A DNA stretch of 64,000 nucleotides, taken from NCBI GenBank assembly GCA_044507775.1, contig JBIQIY010000027.1, positions 13,899 to 77,898 of the forward strand. The letters run 5' to 3'. Position 1 is the first letter of the stretch, and each line of letters starts with the position of its first letter. This stretch comes from Chryseosolibacter sp044507775. GTDB taxonomy: Bacteria > Bacteroidota > Bacteroidia > Cytophagales > Cyclobacteriaceae. The translations under genes were made by a program, and so were the position numbers. The notes below the pieces were generated by a model, which was not told where the DNA came from, searched no databases, and was given only the letters and a program-made list of their open reading frames with translations. This document shows positions 1 to 8,835 of this stretch, piece by piece.

Positions 1-811
1 CTTCTGATCCCCTGCGGCCATTCGATTTATACCGCTTGATCTCTTCCAGCAGCTCAACCGCCTTCCGCGTCCATACAGCCCAGTGGCCAAGCAGCCCTCC
101 GACAAATTCCTTTTCAACAGTTCTCCCATCGACTTTGAATCGATAGGTCGTCAACAGATCAGCCACAATGTTGTCATCGTTTCCGGTGTACAAGGCGATG
201 TCATCGTGTCGACCTGAGTTACAGACGGCGCGTACCACATCGAGTGTCTGATACCGGTTGAACGCTGCGACTTTGATAGCGTGAACATTCTTTATCCTGG
301 CGAACGCAAGCCAGAAATCATAGGTGAAGATGCGACCGCCGACGCTGGGCTGAAGGTAAAATCCAAATACGGGGATAATGTCTGCCACGACACGGACGCG
401 CTCGAGAATTTGCGATTCGGACCAGTCTGTGAGTCCCCCCATGCTGAGCAAACCCAGATCATATCCATACTTCACCGCTGCGTGGGCTTCGGCAGCAGCT
501 TGTTGAGTCGGTCCGACAATTCCCGCGACTTTGATGAACGGTCGCGATAGCGATGCTGCTTCCACTTCTTCCGCGGCGAGTTCAAGCACGCGCGAATAAA
601 GATCGACCTTCGGATCCCGTATCTCAAATTGCGTGGTATGAACGCCGACGGCAATTCCGCCCGCTCCGCAAGCCATGTAGTATTGTGTCAAGCCACACTG
701 GCGTTTTTCATCCAGCTTCCTCTCACTGTCAAGCGCCAGCGGATGCGCAGGGATCACGGTACCTTCGAGTAGAAAATTCTTTATCTCTTCGTTGATCGTA
801 TTTGTGGCCAT
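1..811 (-). CDS. DHDPS/N-acetylneuraminate lyase-family aldolase (3' end outside the window)
   Basis: The ATG is at 811 and the frame stays open to base 1, giving 270 codons; the C-terminus lies beyond the window. The translation starts MATNTINEEIKNFLLEGT and reads as a class I aldolase TIM barrel of the dihydrodipicolinate synthase family. A glycine-rich start (VIPAHPLAL) and the segment VHAIKVAAFNRYQT are visible; the lysine of the latter sits where family members carry the Schiff-base lysine. The usual GGTTGE-like motif of true DapA is absent, so sugar-acid or other 2-oxoacid aldol chemistry is more likely than lysine synthesis. Two bases separate it from the epimerase upstream, so the two are probably co-transcribed. 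Family call firm, substrate unknown. Confidence 0.85.
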   Translation of the reverse strand, partial: MATNTINEEIKNFLLEGTVIPAHPLALDSERKLDEKRQCGLTQYYMACGAGGIAVGVHTTQFEIRDPKVDLYSRVLELAAEEVEAASLSRPFIKVAGIVGPTQQAAAEAHAAVKYGYDLGLLSMGGLTDWSESQILERVRVVADIIPVFGFYLQPSVGGRIFTYDFWLAFARIKNVHAIKVAAFNRYQTLDVVRAVCNSGRHDDIALYTGNDDNIVADLLTTYRFKVDGRTVEKEFVGGLLGHWAVWTRKAVELLEEIKRYKSNGRRGSE

Positions 812-813
812 AG

Positions 814-1830
814 TCAAAACTTTCCCGTTCTTTCCTGGAAGTGCGTCGGTTTGTTCAAAGTTGCCCCACCTTGTTGAACCCATGCAGCGGTGAGTTCGAT
901 CATTTGGTGCAAGGTGACGCCGGGACTCCCAAAAAGCTTGTGTGCAAGTGACGCATTACTAAGCAAGGCTGTGGGCTGCGGCTCATTGACAAAGATCGGT
1001 GTTTTGCCTAACAGCGCACCGAACTGTTCCGCAACCCACTTGACGGAAATTGTCTCGGCACCTGTCACGTTGAGAATCTTCGCCGGCACTGCACAGTGAT
1101 GCAACGCACGGATAGCAATCTCGTTAGCGTCACCCTGCCAGATCACATTGACAAAACCGGTCGTCAAGTCTATGTGTCGTTGTTCAGCAACTGATTTTGC
1201 GATCTCCAGCAGAACTCCATAGCGGAGATCGATGGCGTAGTTAAGCCTGTATAGCAAAACAGGGATATTATACTTCAGGGAGAAATACTGGAAAATACGC
1301 TCGCGACCGAGACAGGATTGACCGTATTCACCAACCGGATCGGTGGGCTCATCCTCCTTCACGCCTCCATCAGCCACCGGGGAGAATGGATAGACGTTCC
1401 CCGTCGAAAAGGCAACGATCCGGGAATTCCTGAAGCGCTCGGCAACACGACCGGGCAGATATGTATTCATCGCCCATGTAAAGGGTTCCTTTCCTGTCGT
1501 TCCAAATTTCTGCCCCGCGAGATACAGCACGTTGGGTGCATCCGGCACCGCCGCGAGCTCAGCCTCATTTAGAAGGTCAGCGGCGTAGGTCTCAATTCCG
1601 AATGCTTCCAGTTCCGCGCGAGTTCGAGGATCTGAAAACCGTGAAACGCCGATGATCCTGCGCTTCACACGGGCGAGGTCGGTGGCCTGTTTTGCCAACC
1701 TGGCCATACTCGGCCCCATCTTGCCGGCCACGCCCAGTAGTATGATATCGCCCTTCAGTTTTTGCATGTCACTGACCAAGGCCTCAGAGGGCTTGAGCAG
1801 CTCTTGCTCTCGCTTTTCCAGTTCACTCAT
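814..1830 (-). CDS. NAD-dependent epimerase/dehydratase-family protein
   Basis: 338 residues. An N-terminal Rossmann fold is indicated by ILLGVAGKMG around residues 30-40, a variant of the GxxGxxG dinucleotide motif, followed by an Arg-rich strand end (RRIIGVSRFSD) that could bind NADP. The extended-SDR Tyr-Lys pair is not obvious; VYPFSPV and the later EYGQS segment lie in the region where YxxxK normally occurs. It is the first gene of a minus-strand pair with the aldolase, 2 bp apart, suggesting joint catabolism of a sugar acid or similar hydroxyacid. This pairing is an inference from context. No signal peptide, so probably cytoplasmic. Confidence 0.8.
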   Translation of the reverse strand: MSELEKREQELLKPSEALVSDMQKLKGDIILLGVAGKMGPSMARLAKQATDLARVKRRIIGVSRFSDPRTRAELEAFGIETYAADLLNEAELAAVPDAPNVLYLAGQKFGTTGKEPFTWAMNTYLPGRVAERFRNSRIVAFSTGNVYPFSPVADGGVKEDEPTDPVGEYGQSCLGRERIFQYFSLKYNIPVLLYRLNYAIDLRYGVLLEIAKSVAEQRHIDLTTGFVNVIWQGDANEIAIRALHHCAVPAKILNVTGAETISVKWVAEQFGALLGKTPIFVNEPQPTALLSNASLAHKLFGSPGVTLHQMIELTAAWVQQGGATLNKPTHFQERTGKF

Positions 1831-2126
1831 CTTTCGCGCTTTTTTTCTTATGTTTCAATTGTCTCGTTGTCGAATGTTGGTCCCACAGCGAAAGTAACAT
1901 GAAATGGTGAAAATTTGCTTTTAATTTAACAGGCTTTGATAAGAAGGCAAAGGCATAAATCCTTTCTGTTATATCCAATTGCCCGGAACAATGGCCATTC
2001 CACCGATGGTTTAATAAATAAGCCATCGGTACTAAACTTGAACGAAAATACCGATTTGCTCGCTACTTTCCCGATACAGTTTTCTGATCCACTTTCCTGG
2101 GCGCAGCGTAATGTATTTCTTTTACG
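1831..2126. other. Divergent intergenic region
   Basis: AT-rich spacer of about 296 bases between the minus-strand epimerase operon and the plus-strand lipoprotein gene. It must hold promoters for both directions. The segment CCATTCCACCGATGG at 1998-2012 is partly palindromic. I see no convincing open frame; overlapping short frames on both strands contradict each other. Confidence 0.4.
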
Positions 2127-3620
2127 ATGAATTTTGAGTTGAGAAAATCGCGGGTGAAGGCACTGTTCATCGCATCGCTTCTCGTAGCGGGTTGCAACAG
2201 GACACAGCAGGCGTACGAGACGCCTAATAGCGCCTATCGCAGCGAAATCAGTCAGTATGGAATTACCTGGACGTTTGAGAAACCCGTTAAAGCCGGGCAG
2301 TTCATTACCGGTGACTGGTGGGTACAAGGTCCCGTCAAGATTGTACGGATCACTCCGCCGCCAGGCCCCGTACGAAAGGAAGAAATCGCATTGCGTGTTA
2401 ACCGGTGGAACGACACGAGCCTTCGAAACGATTCATCGATGCGCAACGGATCGATGATCGTACTGAAAGTTGGAACGCAGCAGGGTTATGATTCGAGGGC
2501 TGCGGGCTACAGCGAGAGAGAGACTGTACATCTGCCGCTCGAACTGCAACCCGGCCGCTCGTTGATTTCCTCGATCAGCAACCCATCCCTTCCTGTCGAG
2601 AACTTTGCAGAAAACATCATGTGGCCTGAAGAAAAAGAATCTGAAGTGGTCATGAAAACTGCGGCGGTGCTCACGTGTCTTCAGCACGTACCTCCTCCGA
2701 ACGCATTCCGGCCACCCTATGCAGGAACAGAAAAGCCACTCTTCACAGCTGACGATATTCTTTGGGATCAGTTGCCTTCCCTCCGTTTCACGGGCGAAGT
2801 TCCGTCGTGGCACGAGTTTGAACGTTACTTCCAGCGCCCCTGGATCGACCACGTGATGAGTTGGTCGCAACAACAACTGGTGCCGAATGAAAACGGTCCC
2901 AACTACGGACGTGAGCACGCGCGCATCGTCTCGATCGCCAGCCTTATGTTGTCACTGGATGTTCCCCGGGAACAAAAAGAAAAACTTACCATCGGCCTCA
3001 TCCAGCGCGGCCTGGACCTGTATGGACTCACAAAGATCGGGGGCTATTGGAATGAAGGTGGAGGCCACTCCAGCGGACGCAAATGGCCCATCCTCTTTGC
3101 AAGCATCATGCTCGGCGAGGCCACTTTAAGTTACCTGCCTGAGACCGCGATCTTTCAGGAAGACACACAGACTTACTACGGCAAAGGCTGGTTTGGCCAG
3201 ACCGCGCTCTACTGGATGATCCAGCATCATGGAAAGCGAGAGCGGTATGAAGAGAAACCGCCTGAACAATGGGAAAAATGGGACAAGACCAGCGAGAGTT
3301 ACCGCCTCTGCTGCAACGCTGTGGGATGGGTCGGTACGGCGCTGGCGGCAAGACACATGAAGGCTGTCAAGCTGTGGAATCACGATGCGTACTTCGACTA
3401 TGTCGATCGCTGGATGCGTGTAGACGATCCGTTCGCCAAGGCTAGAAGAAACCACCCGAGGCCGACGATGGAAACGACTACCTTTGATCCGTTTGTTACT
3501 GAAATGTGGAAGGCACACCGCAAGAACGCGCCCGAACAGGAATACGCCGGTAATGCGAAAATGTGGGTCTGGGGTGAAGGAAATTCCTGGAGCTGGCTTC
3601 CAAATCCAAAACCTGAATAA
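2127..3620 (+). CDS. Unknown lipoprotein, helical-toroid-like
   Basis: 497 residues. The N-terminus has basic residues, a short hydrophobic stretch and a lipobox (LLVAGC, Cys about residue 23), so it should be anchored in the outer membrane or periplasm. The first 200 residues look beta-rich. The remainder is rich in aromatic residues and helices, with HARIVSIASLMLSL, a glycine patch GGYWNEGGGHSSGRKWP and CCNAVGWVGTALAARH, a style reminiscent of alpha/alpha-toroid polysaccharide lyases or glycosidases. I do not recognise a named family. It ends 11 bp before the next gene, a secreted TIM-barrel protein, so the two probably form an operon handling an extracellular polymer (inference). Confidence 0.75.
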   Translation: MNFELRKSRVKALFIASLLVAGCNRTQQAYETPNSAYRSEISQYGITWTFEKPVKAGQFITGDWWVQGPVKIVRITPPPGPVRKEEIALRVNRWNDTSLRNDSSMRNGSMIVLKVGTQQGYDSRAAGYSERETVHLPLELQPGRSLISSISNPSLPVENFAENIMWPEEKESEVVMKTAAVLTCLQHVPPPNAFRPPYAGTEKPLFTADDILWDQLPSLRFTGEVPSWHEFERYFQRPWIDHVMSWSQQQLVPNENGPNYGREHARIVSIASLMLSLDVPREQKEKLTIGLIQRGLDLYGLTKIGGYWNEGGGHSSGRKWPILFASIMLGEATLSYLPETAIFQEDTQTYYGKGWFGQTALYWMIQHHGKRERYEEKPPEQWEKWDKTSESYRLCCNAVGWVGTALAARHMKAVKLWNHDAYFDYVDRWMRVDDPFAKARRNHPRPTMETTTFDPFVTEMWKAHRKNAPEQEYAGNAKMWVWGEGNSWSWLPNPKPE

Positions 3621-3631
3621 ATTTGTGGTCG

Positions 3632-4780
3632 ATGAAGAAATGGTGTATTGTTCTCGGTTTGTGTTTTCTCGCAGGACTGGCATTCTCGCAGGAAGGAAGC
3701 GCGACGGAGAACGATCCAGCTTTTTTTCCAATTGCCGTTTGGGCCCAAAACCCCGAAAACGCGGCGGCGTACAAGGAACATGGCATAAACCTGTTTATCA
3801 GTATTCACGGTGGCCTGGATCAGGAGAAACTGGATCACCTCAAGAGGGCGGGCATGAAAGTGATCGCACACCAAAACAGTTTTGGGTTGACGCAGTTGAA
3901 TGAGCCAGCGATCTTCGCCTGGATGCATGGCGACGAACCGGACAATGCTCAGCGCAACCCGATGGAAGATAAATGGGATCCCTGCCTTGATCCCGCTGAC
4001 ATCATTCGTGAGTACGAAAATATCAAGCGGCACGATCCGAGTCGTCCAGTCTATTTGAATGTCGGTCGCGGCGTCGCCTACACCAACTGGAAAGGGCGGG
4101 GCGTGTGCCGCGGAAGGACGGACATGTATGCAGTGAAAAATAACGGATACCTCAAGGGTTGCGACATTGCCTCATTCGACATCTATCCTGTAAACTCGAC
4201 AGAGCCGGAAGTTAAAGACCAACTATGGTACGTCGCCAAAGGGATCGACAGCCTTCAGGAATGGTCGGATTACACGAAGCCCGCCTGGTGCTGGATCGAG
4301 ACGACGCGAATCAGCGAGAAAGCGGAAAGAAAGCCGACCCCCGAAGAAGTACGATCGCAGGTATGGATCGCGCTGATTCACGGCGCCCGCGGTTTCGGTT
4401 ACTTTTGCCACTCTTTCGTCGGGAAGACGGATGATGCCGCATTGCTTCACGACGCAACAATGGTTGCCAACGTAAAAAGAATCAATGAACAAATAACGGC
4501 CCTGGCTCCCGTTCTCAACAGCCCCGACACCGAAGGCTATGCTACCGTTACCACAAGCAATACATCTGTTCCAGTGCATATCCTCACCAAAAATGCCGGG
4601 AAGACGAACTATCTTTTCGCCGTGGCCATGCGCCAAGGAGGAACAGCGGCGACCTTTCACGTCAAGGCCGGAAAAACCGTCGAAGTGATCGGCGAGGACC
4701 GCACCATCGCAATCAGGAAGAAGAAATTTACGGATGAGTTTGGGGACTATGGGGTTCATTTGTACAGGATTGTGAGGTAG
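3632..4780 (+). CDS. Secreted glycoside-hydrolase-like TIM-barrel protein
   Basis: 382 residues from the ATG at 3632; a TTG nine bases upstream is less likely. The signal peptide is MKKWCIVLGLCFLAGLAFS with cleavage near SQ-EG. The mature part looks like a clan-A glycosidase-like barrel: AAYKEHGINLFISIHGG (strand 1), a possible acid in FAWMHGDEPDN, SFDIYPV, then CWIETT as a second candidate acid, followed by a C-terminal beta-sandwich (VPVHILTK to GDYGVHLYRIV). Families with this layout hydrolyse beta-linked oligosaccharides or are annotated only as hypothetical. Substrate unknown. It follows the lipoprotein gene by 11 bp and is followed by repeat DNA. Confidence 0.7.
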   Translation: MKKWCIVLGLCFLAGLAFSQEGSATENDPAFFPIAVWAQNPENAAAYKEHGINLFISIHGGLDQEKLDHLKRAGMKVIAHQNSFGLTQLNEPAIFAWMHGDEPDNAQRNPMEDKWDPCLDPADIIREYENIKRHDPSRPVYLNVGRGVAYTNWKGRGVCRGRTDMYAVKNNGYLKGCDIASFDIYPVNSTEPEVKDQLWYVAKGIDSLQEWSDYTKPAWCWIETTRISEKAERKPTPEEVRSQVWIALIHGARGFGYFCHSFVGKTDDAALLHDATMVANVKRINEQITALAPVLNSPDTEGYATVTTSNTSVPVHILTKNAGKTNYLFAVAMRQGGTAATFHVKAGKTVEVIGEDRTIAIRKKKFTDEFGDYGVHLYRIVR

Positions 4781-4781
4781 C

Positions 4782-4823
4782 GTGAGACGTGAATCGTGAG
4801 TGGTGAGTGGTGAGTAGTGAATG
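4782..4823. repeat. Heptanucleotide tandem repeat, block A (GTGARTN)
   Basis: Six back-to-back 7-base units (GTGAGAC, GTGAATC, GTGAGTG twice, GTGAGTA, GTGAATG) begin right after the stop of the TIM-barrel gene. The same vocabulary in nearly the same order recurs at 4949-5037 and 23986-24013. Confidence 0.85.
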
Positions 4824-4826
4824 GGA

Positions 4827-4924
4827 AACTTCCTGAAAGTTTTTGGGATATCGTCATTATAGTCAAGTCTTCCTATAGTCCTGAAATGAATACGAAGTCG
4901 GCCTGTCACTACTTTCAGGAAGTT
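4827..4924. mobile_element. Possible MITE-like palindromic element with 14-bp terminal inverted repeats
   Basis: AACTTCCTGAAAGT at 4827-4840 is repeated perfectly in inverted orientation at 4911-4924, enclosing about 70 noncoding bases. The element lies exactly between two heptamer blocks of the same vocabulary, as if inserted into a once continuous array. No obvious target-site duplication is visible and no transposase is nearby. A miniature transposable element is an inference from the terminal repeats. Confidence 0.5.
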
Positions 4925-4948
4925 CCAGCGGAGGCACGTGCGGCCGTC

Positions 4949-5037
4949 GTGAGACGTGAATCGTGAATCGTGAATCGTGAGTAGTGAGTAGTGAGTAGTG
5001 AGTAGTGAGTAGTGAATGGTGAGTGGTGAGTGGTGAG
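4949..5037. repeat. Heptanucleotide tandem repeat, block B (GTGARTN)
   Basis: About 12.7 contiguous units of 7 bases: GTGAGAC, three GTGAATC, five GTGAGTA, GTGAATG, two GTGAGTG and a partial unit. Noncoding; lies between converging genes. Confidence 0.9.
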
Positions 5038-5041
5038 TTTG

Positions 5042-5090
5042 ACTTACAACTTACAACTTACAACTTACAACTTACAACTTACAACTTATA
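5042..5090. repeat. Heptanucleotide tandem repeat (ACTTACA x6 plus ACTTATA)
   Basis: Seven perfect or near-perfect 7-base units directly after block B. The sequence is unrelated to block B but the period is the same. It ends about 10 bases before the stop codon of the MFS gene. Confidence 0.9.
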
Positions 5091-5099
5091 ACTCTTCCC

Positions 5100-6356
5100 T
5101 CACTCGTTGTAATTAAGGTCCTTATGGAACGTCTCATTCAGGCTCCAAAGGGATACAAGGGCGATTACGGTGGTGAGAACTGCTAGGATCAAAGCGCTGT
5201 TGATGACGCCCATGTCTGTTTTCAGGAAAAGGAACAGGGTGGTAATGGGTATGACAGCCCCGCGCACAAAGTTCGGAACGGTGGTTGCAACAGTAGCCCG
5301 AAGGTTGGTTCCGAACGACTCGGCCGCAACCGTAATGAACAACGTCCAGTATCCGTTTCCAAATCCGAGGAAAATGCACATCAGGTAGAACACAGATACG
5401 CTGTTATGGGGCAGAAGCAGATAAAGAAGACTGAACGCAAACGACATGATGATAAACAAGCCCATCACCTTCTTGCGGCTCTGCGTGTACTGACTTAACA
5501 GCCCACTGGCGATGTTGCCAAATGTTTGGCTGGCAAATGAAAGTATTACGGCCTTGCCGGCGTTGACTGCGCCGTCAAGTCCCATCGCCTGTCCGAGCTC
5601 GGGCGAAAAAGTGATCAGCACGCCGACAACAAACCAGATCGGCAAGCCGACGAGGATACATTTCATGTAGCGCCAGAATCTTTCGCGATTGTTAAATAAC
5701 ATCAAAATGTTTCCGCGCTGAACGGTGGATGATTTCACTTTCAAAAAAATTCCCGATTCGAACACGCGAATCCGCAGTATCAGCAACATAAGTCCAAGGC
5801 CGCCGCCGATAAAGTACGACGCGCGCCATGCAAAGAAGTCCGCAACGAAATAAGCGAGGATTGCTCCGAAAACACCCAATGTGGCCACCAGGGTGGTACC
5901 GTATCCGCGCATGCGCCGTGGAAGTATCTCGCTTACCAGCGTGATCCCTGCGCCGAGCTCACCTGCAAGTCCGATTCCGGCAATAAAACGCAGTGCAGCA
6001 TATTGCGGAACAGTCTGCACAAAGCCGTTAGCAATATTCGCGAGGGAGTATATTAATATTGAGCCGAAAAGAACGGAGAGGCGGCCCTTCTTATCTCCGA
6101 GCACACCCCAGAATATTCCGCCGATGAGCAAGCCGGCCATCTGCATGTTCAGCATCAGCACACCGTCTTCGAGAAGTTTCCCACCGGTCAAGCCCAGGTC
6201 CGTAAGACTTGGCACACGAACGATGCTGAAAAGAAAGAGATCATACATATCCACCAGGTAGCCAAGCGCAGCTACGATGACGGGAAGTCTCATAAGCTCG
6301 CGAAAAACAGACGTTTTTGTTTCGCCTTCCAGATGCGCGGTATCGGGTGATTTCAT
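5100..6356 (-). CDS. MFS transporter (metabolite/H+ symporter type)
   Basis: 418 residues with about 12 hydrophobic segments. The loop after TM2 carries GDKKGRLSVLFGS, the family motif A (GxxxDRxGRR-like), and a second weaker copy follows TM8 (YTQSRKKVMG). The overall pattern, including RFIAGIGLAGELGAGITLVSEILPRRMRG, resembles the sugar/metabolite-H+ symporter branch used for organic acids, proline/betaine or aromatic acids. It stands alone, convergent to the TIM-barrel gene across the heptamer repeats. Substrate unknown. Inner membrane. Confidence 0.88.
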   Translation of the reverse strand: MKSPDTAHLEGETKTSVFRELMRLPVIVAALGYLVDMYDLFLFSIVRVPSLTDLGLTGGKLLEDGVLMLNMQMAGLLIGGIFWGVLGDKKGRLSVLFGSILIYSLANIANGFVQTVPQYAALRFIAGIGLAGELGAGITLVSEILPRRMRGYGTTLVATLGVFGAILAYFVADFFAWRASYFIGGGLGLMLLILRIRVFESGIFLKVKSSTVQRGNILMLFNNRERFWRYMKCILVGLPIWFVVGVLITFSPELGQAMGLDGAVNAGKAVILSFASQTFGNIASGLLSQYTQSRKKVMGLFIIMSFAFSLLYLLLPHNSVSVFYLMCIFLGFGNGYWTLFITVAAESFGTNLRATVATTVPNFVRGAVIPITTLFLFLKTDMGVINSALILAVLTTVIALVSLWSLNETFHKDLNYNE

Positions 6357-6544
6357 CAGCGGTTTTGATTGATTTATTCAGGCAATATAACCTTTCAACA
6401 CCATTACTGTGAAACTTGTAGCGCGAAACTTGCAGGCGTTTTTTTTAAGCGGTAGCCCGCATTGTGATCGTTCCGACATCGTTGAAATCATCCCCATCCG
6501 AGCCGTATCAGCAACTCACTAGTCGCGTCACCTGATCTGCACAT

Positions 6545-7663
6545 TCAAGACCTCTTCCGATAGTTCACCACCGCCCAGGTATTCAATATCACTGCAAATA
6601 CCACGACGGCCCCGGCATGTGGCAGAATGTGGCGCAGGCCGCTGCCTTTCAGGACGACCATTCTCATGACGTCGATGAAATAAGTCACTGGATTCAGCTT
6701 GCTGATCACCTGCGCCCAGGGTGGCATGCTCTCAACGGGCGTAAACAAACCGCTCATGAGAATGAAAATCATGACAAAGAAAAAAGAGATGAACATGGCC
6801 TGCTGCTGCGTCTCCGTATAAGTGGAAATCAACAATCCCAAACCCAGCACAGGCAAAAGGTACAACGCGAGGAAGCCATACAAAAGCGCCACATTCCCTG
6901 CGGGAACGATCCCGTAGACGATCCACTCAACCAACAGCCCCAGGGTGAAAACCACAACGCCCAATATCCAGAATGGAATGAGCTTGCCTATAATGAAATG
7001 ATGCTTCCGGATAGGCGTAACGTTGATTTGCTCAATGGTACCTGTTTCCTTTTCCTTTACAATGTTCAGGGACGACAAGTAACCGCCGATCATAGTTACA
7101 AGAATGGCCAGTATACCCGGCACCATAAAAAGGTCGTAACGCATGAGAGGATTGTACCAGTTTGCCGGAATAACTTCGATTCCCGAAGGTTGGCCGGTAG
7201 CATTCTCACGGATAGTCGAAAGGCTCACCTGCTGATTGAAGTCCTGGATGATTGCGCCCAGATACGAGGCGCCCAGTCCGGCCTTCACGCCATTGATGGC
7301 ATTGACCGCCATGAAGAGCGTAGCATGGTTCTCCGCCATGAGGTTCTTCTCGAAATCGCGTGGAATCTCCAACACCACGTCCGCGCGATCCGATTCGATG
7401 TAGTCAAGAGCATCGGCATAGTTGTGTTCAAGCGCCGCCAGTTGAAAATATCCCGAGGCAGTCACCTTGGTAATCAATTCCCTGGCGAATGCCGAGTTGT
7501 CGTGATTGACGATAGCGAGATTGATATTCTTCACTTGGTAGTCCGCCGCAAGAGGCAGGATGAGCAGTTGCACAACCGGTACGGCGAAAATGAGTGGCAG
7601 CAAAGTCTTGTTTCGGAATATCTGCCGGAATTCTTTCTCCAGTAAAAACAAGATCGTTCTCAT
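6545..7663 (-). CDS. ABC-2 type exporter permease (YbhR/YbhS-like)
   Basis: 372 residues from the ATG at 7663, which overlaps the TGA of the upstream permease as ATGA; a longer in-frame start is ignored for that reason. One N-terminal membrane helix (LLPLIFAVPVVQLLILPL), a periplasmic domain of about 150 residues, then five or six helices, the standard layout of ABC-2 permeases of the YbhR/YbhS/YhhJ type. The EKETGTIEQINVTP element after TM2 is the coupling region typical of the family. Last gene of a minus-strand exporter operon. Confidence 0.9.
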   Translation of the reverse strand: MRTILFLLEKEFRQIFRNKTLLPLIFAVPVVQLLILPLAADYQVKNINLAIVNHDNSAFARELITKVTASGYFQLAALEHNYADALDYIESDRADVVLEIPRDFEKNLMAENHATLFMAVNAINGVKAGLGASYLGAIIQDFNQQVSLSTIRENATGQPSGIEVIPANWYNPLMRYDLFMVPGILAILVTMIGGYLSSLNIVKEKETGTIEQINVTPIRKHHFIIGKLIPFWILGVVVFTLGLLVEWIVYGIVPAGNVALLYGFLALYLLPVLGLGLLISTYTETQQQAMFISFFFVMIFILMSGLFTPVESMPPWAQVISKLNPVTYFIDVMRMVVLKGSGLRHILPHAGAVVVFAVILNTWAVVNYRKRS

Positions 7664-8817
7664 GCCAACCGAATTTTGAAGGTTTTCAGACTTATTGCCA
7701 AAAAGAAAAGAGCAATCGTGAAAAGAATTAACGTCTCTTTCCATATCGCGAAGAATCCCAGACCTTTTATCATAATGGATTTTACAATGATATAGTACCA
7801 GGTAGCCGGTACAATGTTAGACACGACCTGCAGTGCCTTCGGCATGTTTTCAATGGGGAACATAAATCCGCTAAAGAGTAGCGTCGGCAACAGCATTCCC
7901 AGCAACGAAACCAGCATCGCGGTTTGCTGTGTTTGCGCCCGAACCGAAATGAACAATCCAAGAGAAAGGGAGGTGATAATGAATAGAGCGCTTTCCCCGA
8001 AAAGCAGTAGCACACTTCCCTTAACCGGAAGTTTCAGAACGAACACACTCAGGATCAAAATTGTGCTGACGTTGATCAGCGAAAGAATAAAGTACGGAAC
8101 GGCTTTGGAAATAATCACCAGCTCCGGCCTGAACGGCGAGACGAGAAGTACCTCCATTGTACCCAACTCCTTTTCGCGGACAATTGAAACCGCAGTCATC
8201 ATCACACAGACGAGCATCAGGACCAGCGCCATGACGCCCGGAACGAAATTATGCGCACCTTTCAATTGCGGATTGTACAACATACGCACCTGTGTTGTAA
8301 TACGCAATCCGGCACTACTGTTTGAAAGCGATTGCTGCTGATAGTCTGCGATGATGTTCGTAAGGTAATTAGTAAGCGCATTGGCAGTGTTTGGGTCGGA
8401 AGCGTCCGCAATAACCTGAAGCGGAGCATGGCCCTGATGTATGAGATCACGGCCAAACCCCGCGGGGATCACCAGCGCAAGCTTTGCCGCGCCTGACTTA
8501 AAGCCCTCTTCAATCTCGCGATGTGTCATTGGTTTTTTCACCAACTCGAAATAGCGACTTGCATCGATCTTTTCAATCACTTTGGACGAGACTTCGTCAC
8601 GGGCGTTGTCAACAATGAGAATACGCGCGTTCTTAACCTCGTTGGTAAGTGCAAACCCGAAAATAATAATCTGGACAACCGGAAGTCCAAAAAGAATCAA
8701 CAGTGTCTTGCGATCACGCAGAACATGGGCGAATTCTTTCCGAATGAAGGCAACGAACTGGCGCGCGGACGCGTGTTGCTGATTGGAAACCCGGACATCG
8801 GTCGGTGCGTTTTTCAT
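7660..8817 (-). CDS. ABC-2 type exporter permease (YbhS/YbhR-like)
   Basis: 385 residues. An N-terminal cytoplasmic stretch, the helix LLILFGLPVVQIIIFGFAL, a periplasmic domain, then a cluster of C-terminal helices. The coupling motif VREKELGTMEVLLVSPFRPE is present. It is a paralogue of the permease it overlaps by four bases, so the two probably form a heterodimeric channel. The ATPase gene upstream ends 18 bp before its start. Confidence 0.9.
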   Translation of the reverse strand: MKNAPTDVRVSNQQHASARQFVAFIRKEFAHVLRDRKTLLILFGLPVVQIIIFGFALTNEVKNARILIVDNARDEVSSKVIEKIDASRYFELVKKPMTHREIEEGFKSGAAKLALVIPAGFGRDLIHQGHAPLQVIADASDPNTANALTNYLTNIIADYQQQSLSNSSAGLRITTQVRMLYNPQLKGAHNFVPGVMALVLMLVCVMMTAVSIVREKELGTMEVLLVSPFRPELVIISKAVPYFILSLINVSTILILSVFVLKLPVKGSVLLLFGESALFIITSLSLGLFISVRAQTQQTAMLVSLLGMLLPTLLFSGFMFPIENMPKALQVVSNIVPATWYYIIVKSIMIKGLGFFAIWKETLILFTIALFFLAISLKTFKIRLA

Positions 8818-8835
8818 CCTTGTAATTTCAGTTTG

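Noticed and set aside
6617..7645. A 342-residue plus-strand open frame opposite the ABC permease.
   Set aside because: It is antisense to a clear permease with coupling motif, has no hydrophobic or domain pattern and is rich in His, Gln and Arg as expected for shadow frames.
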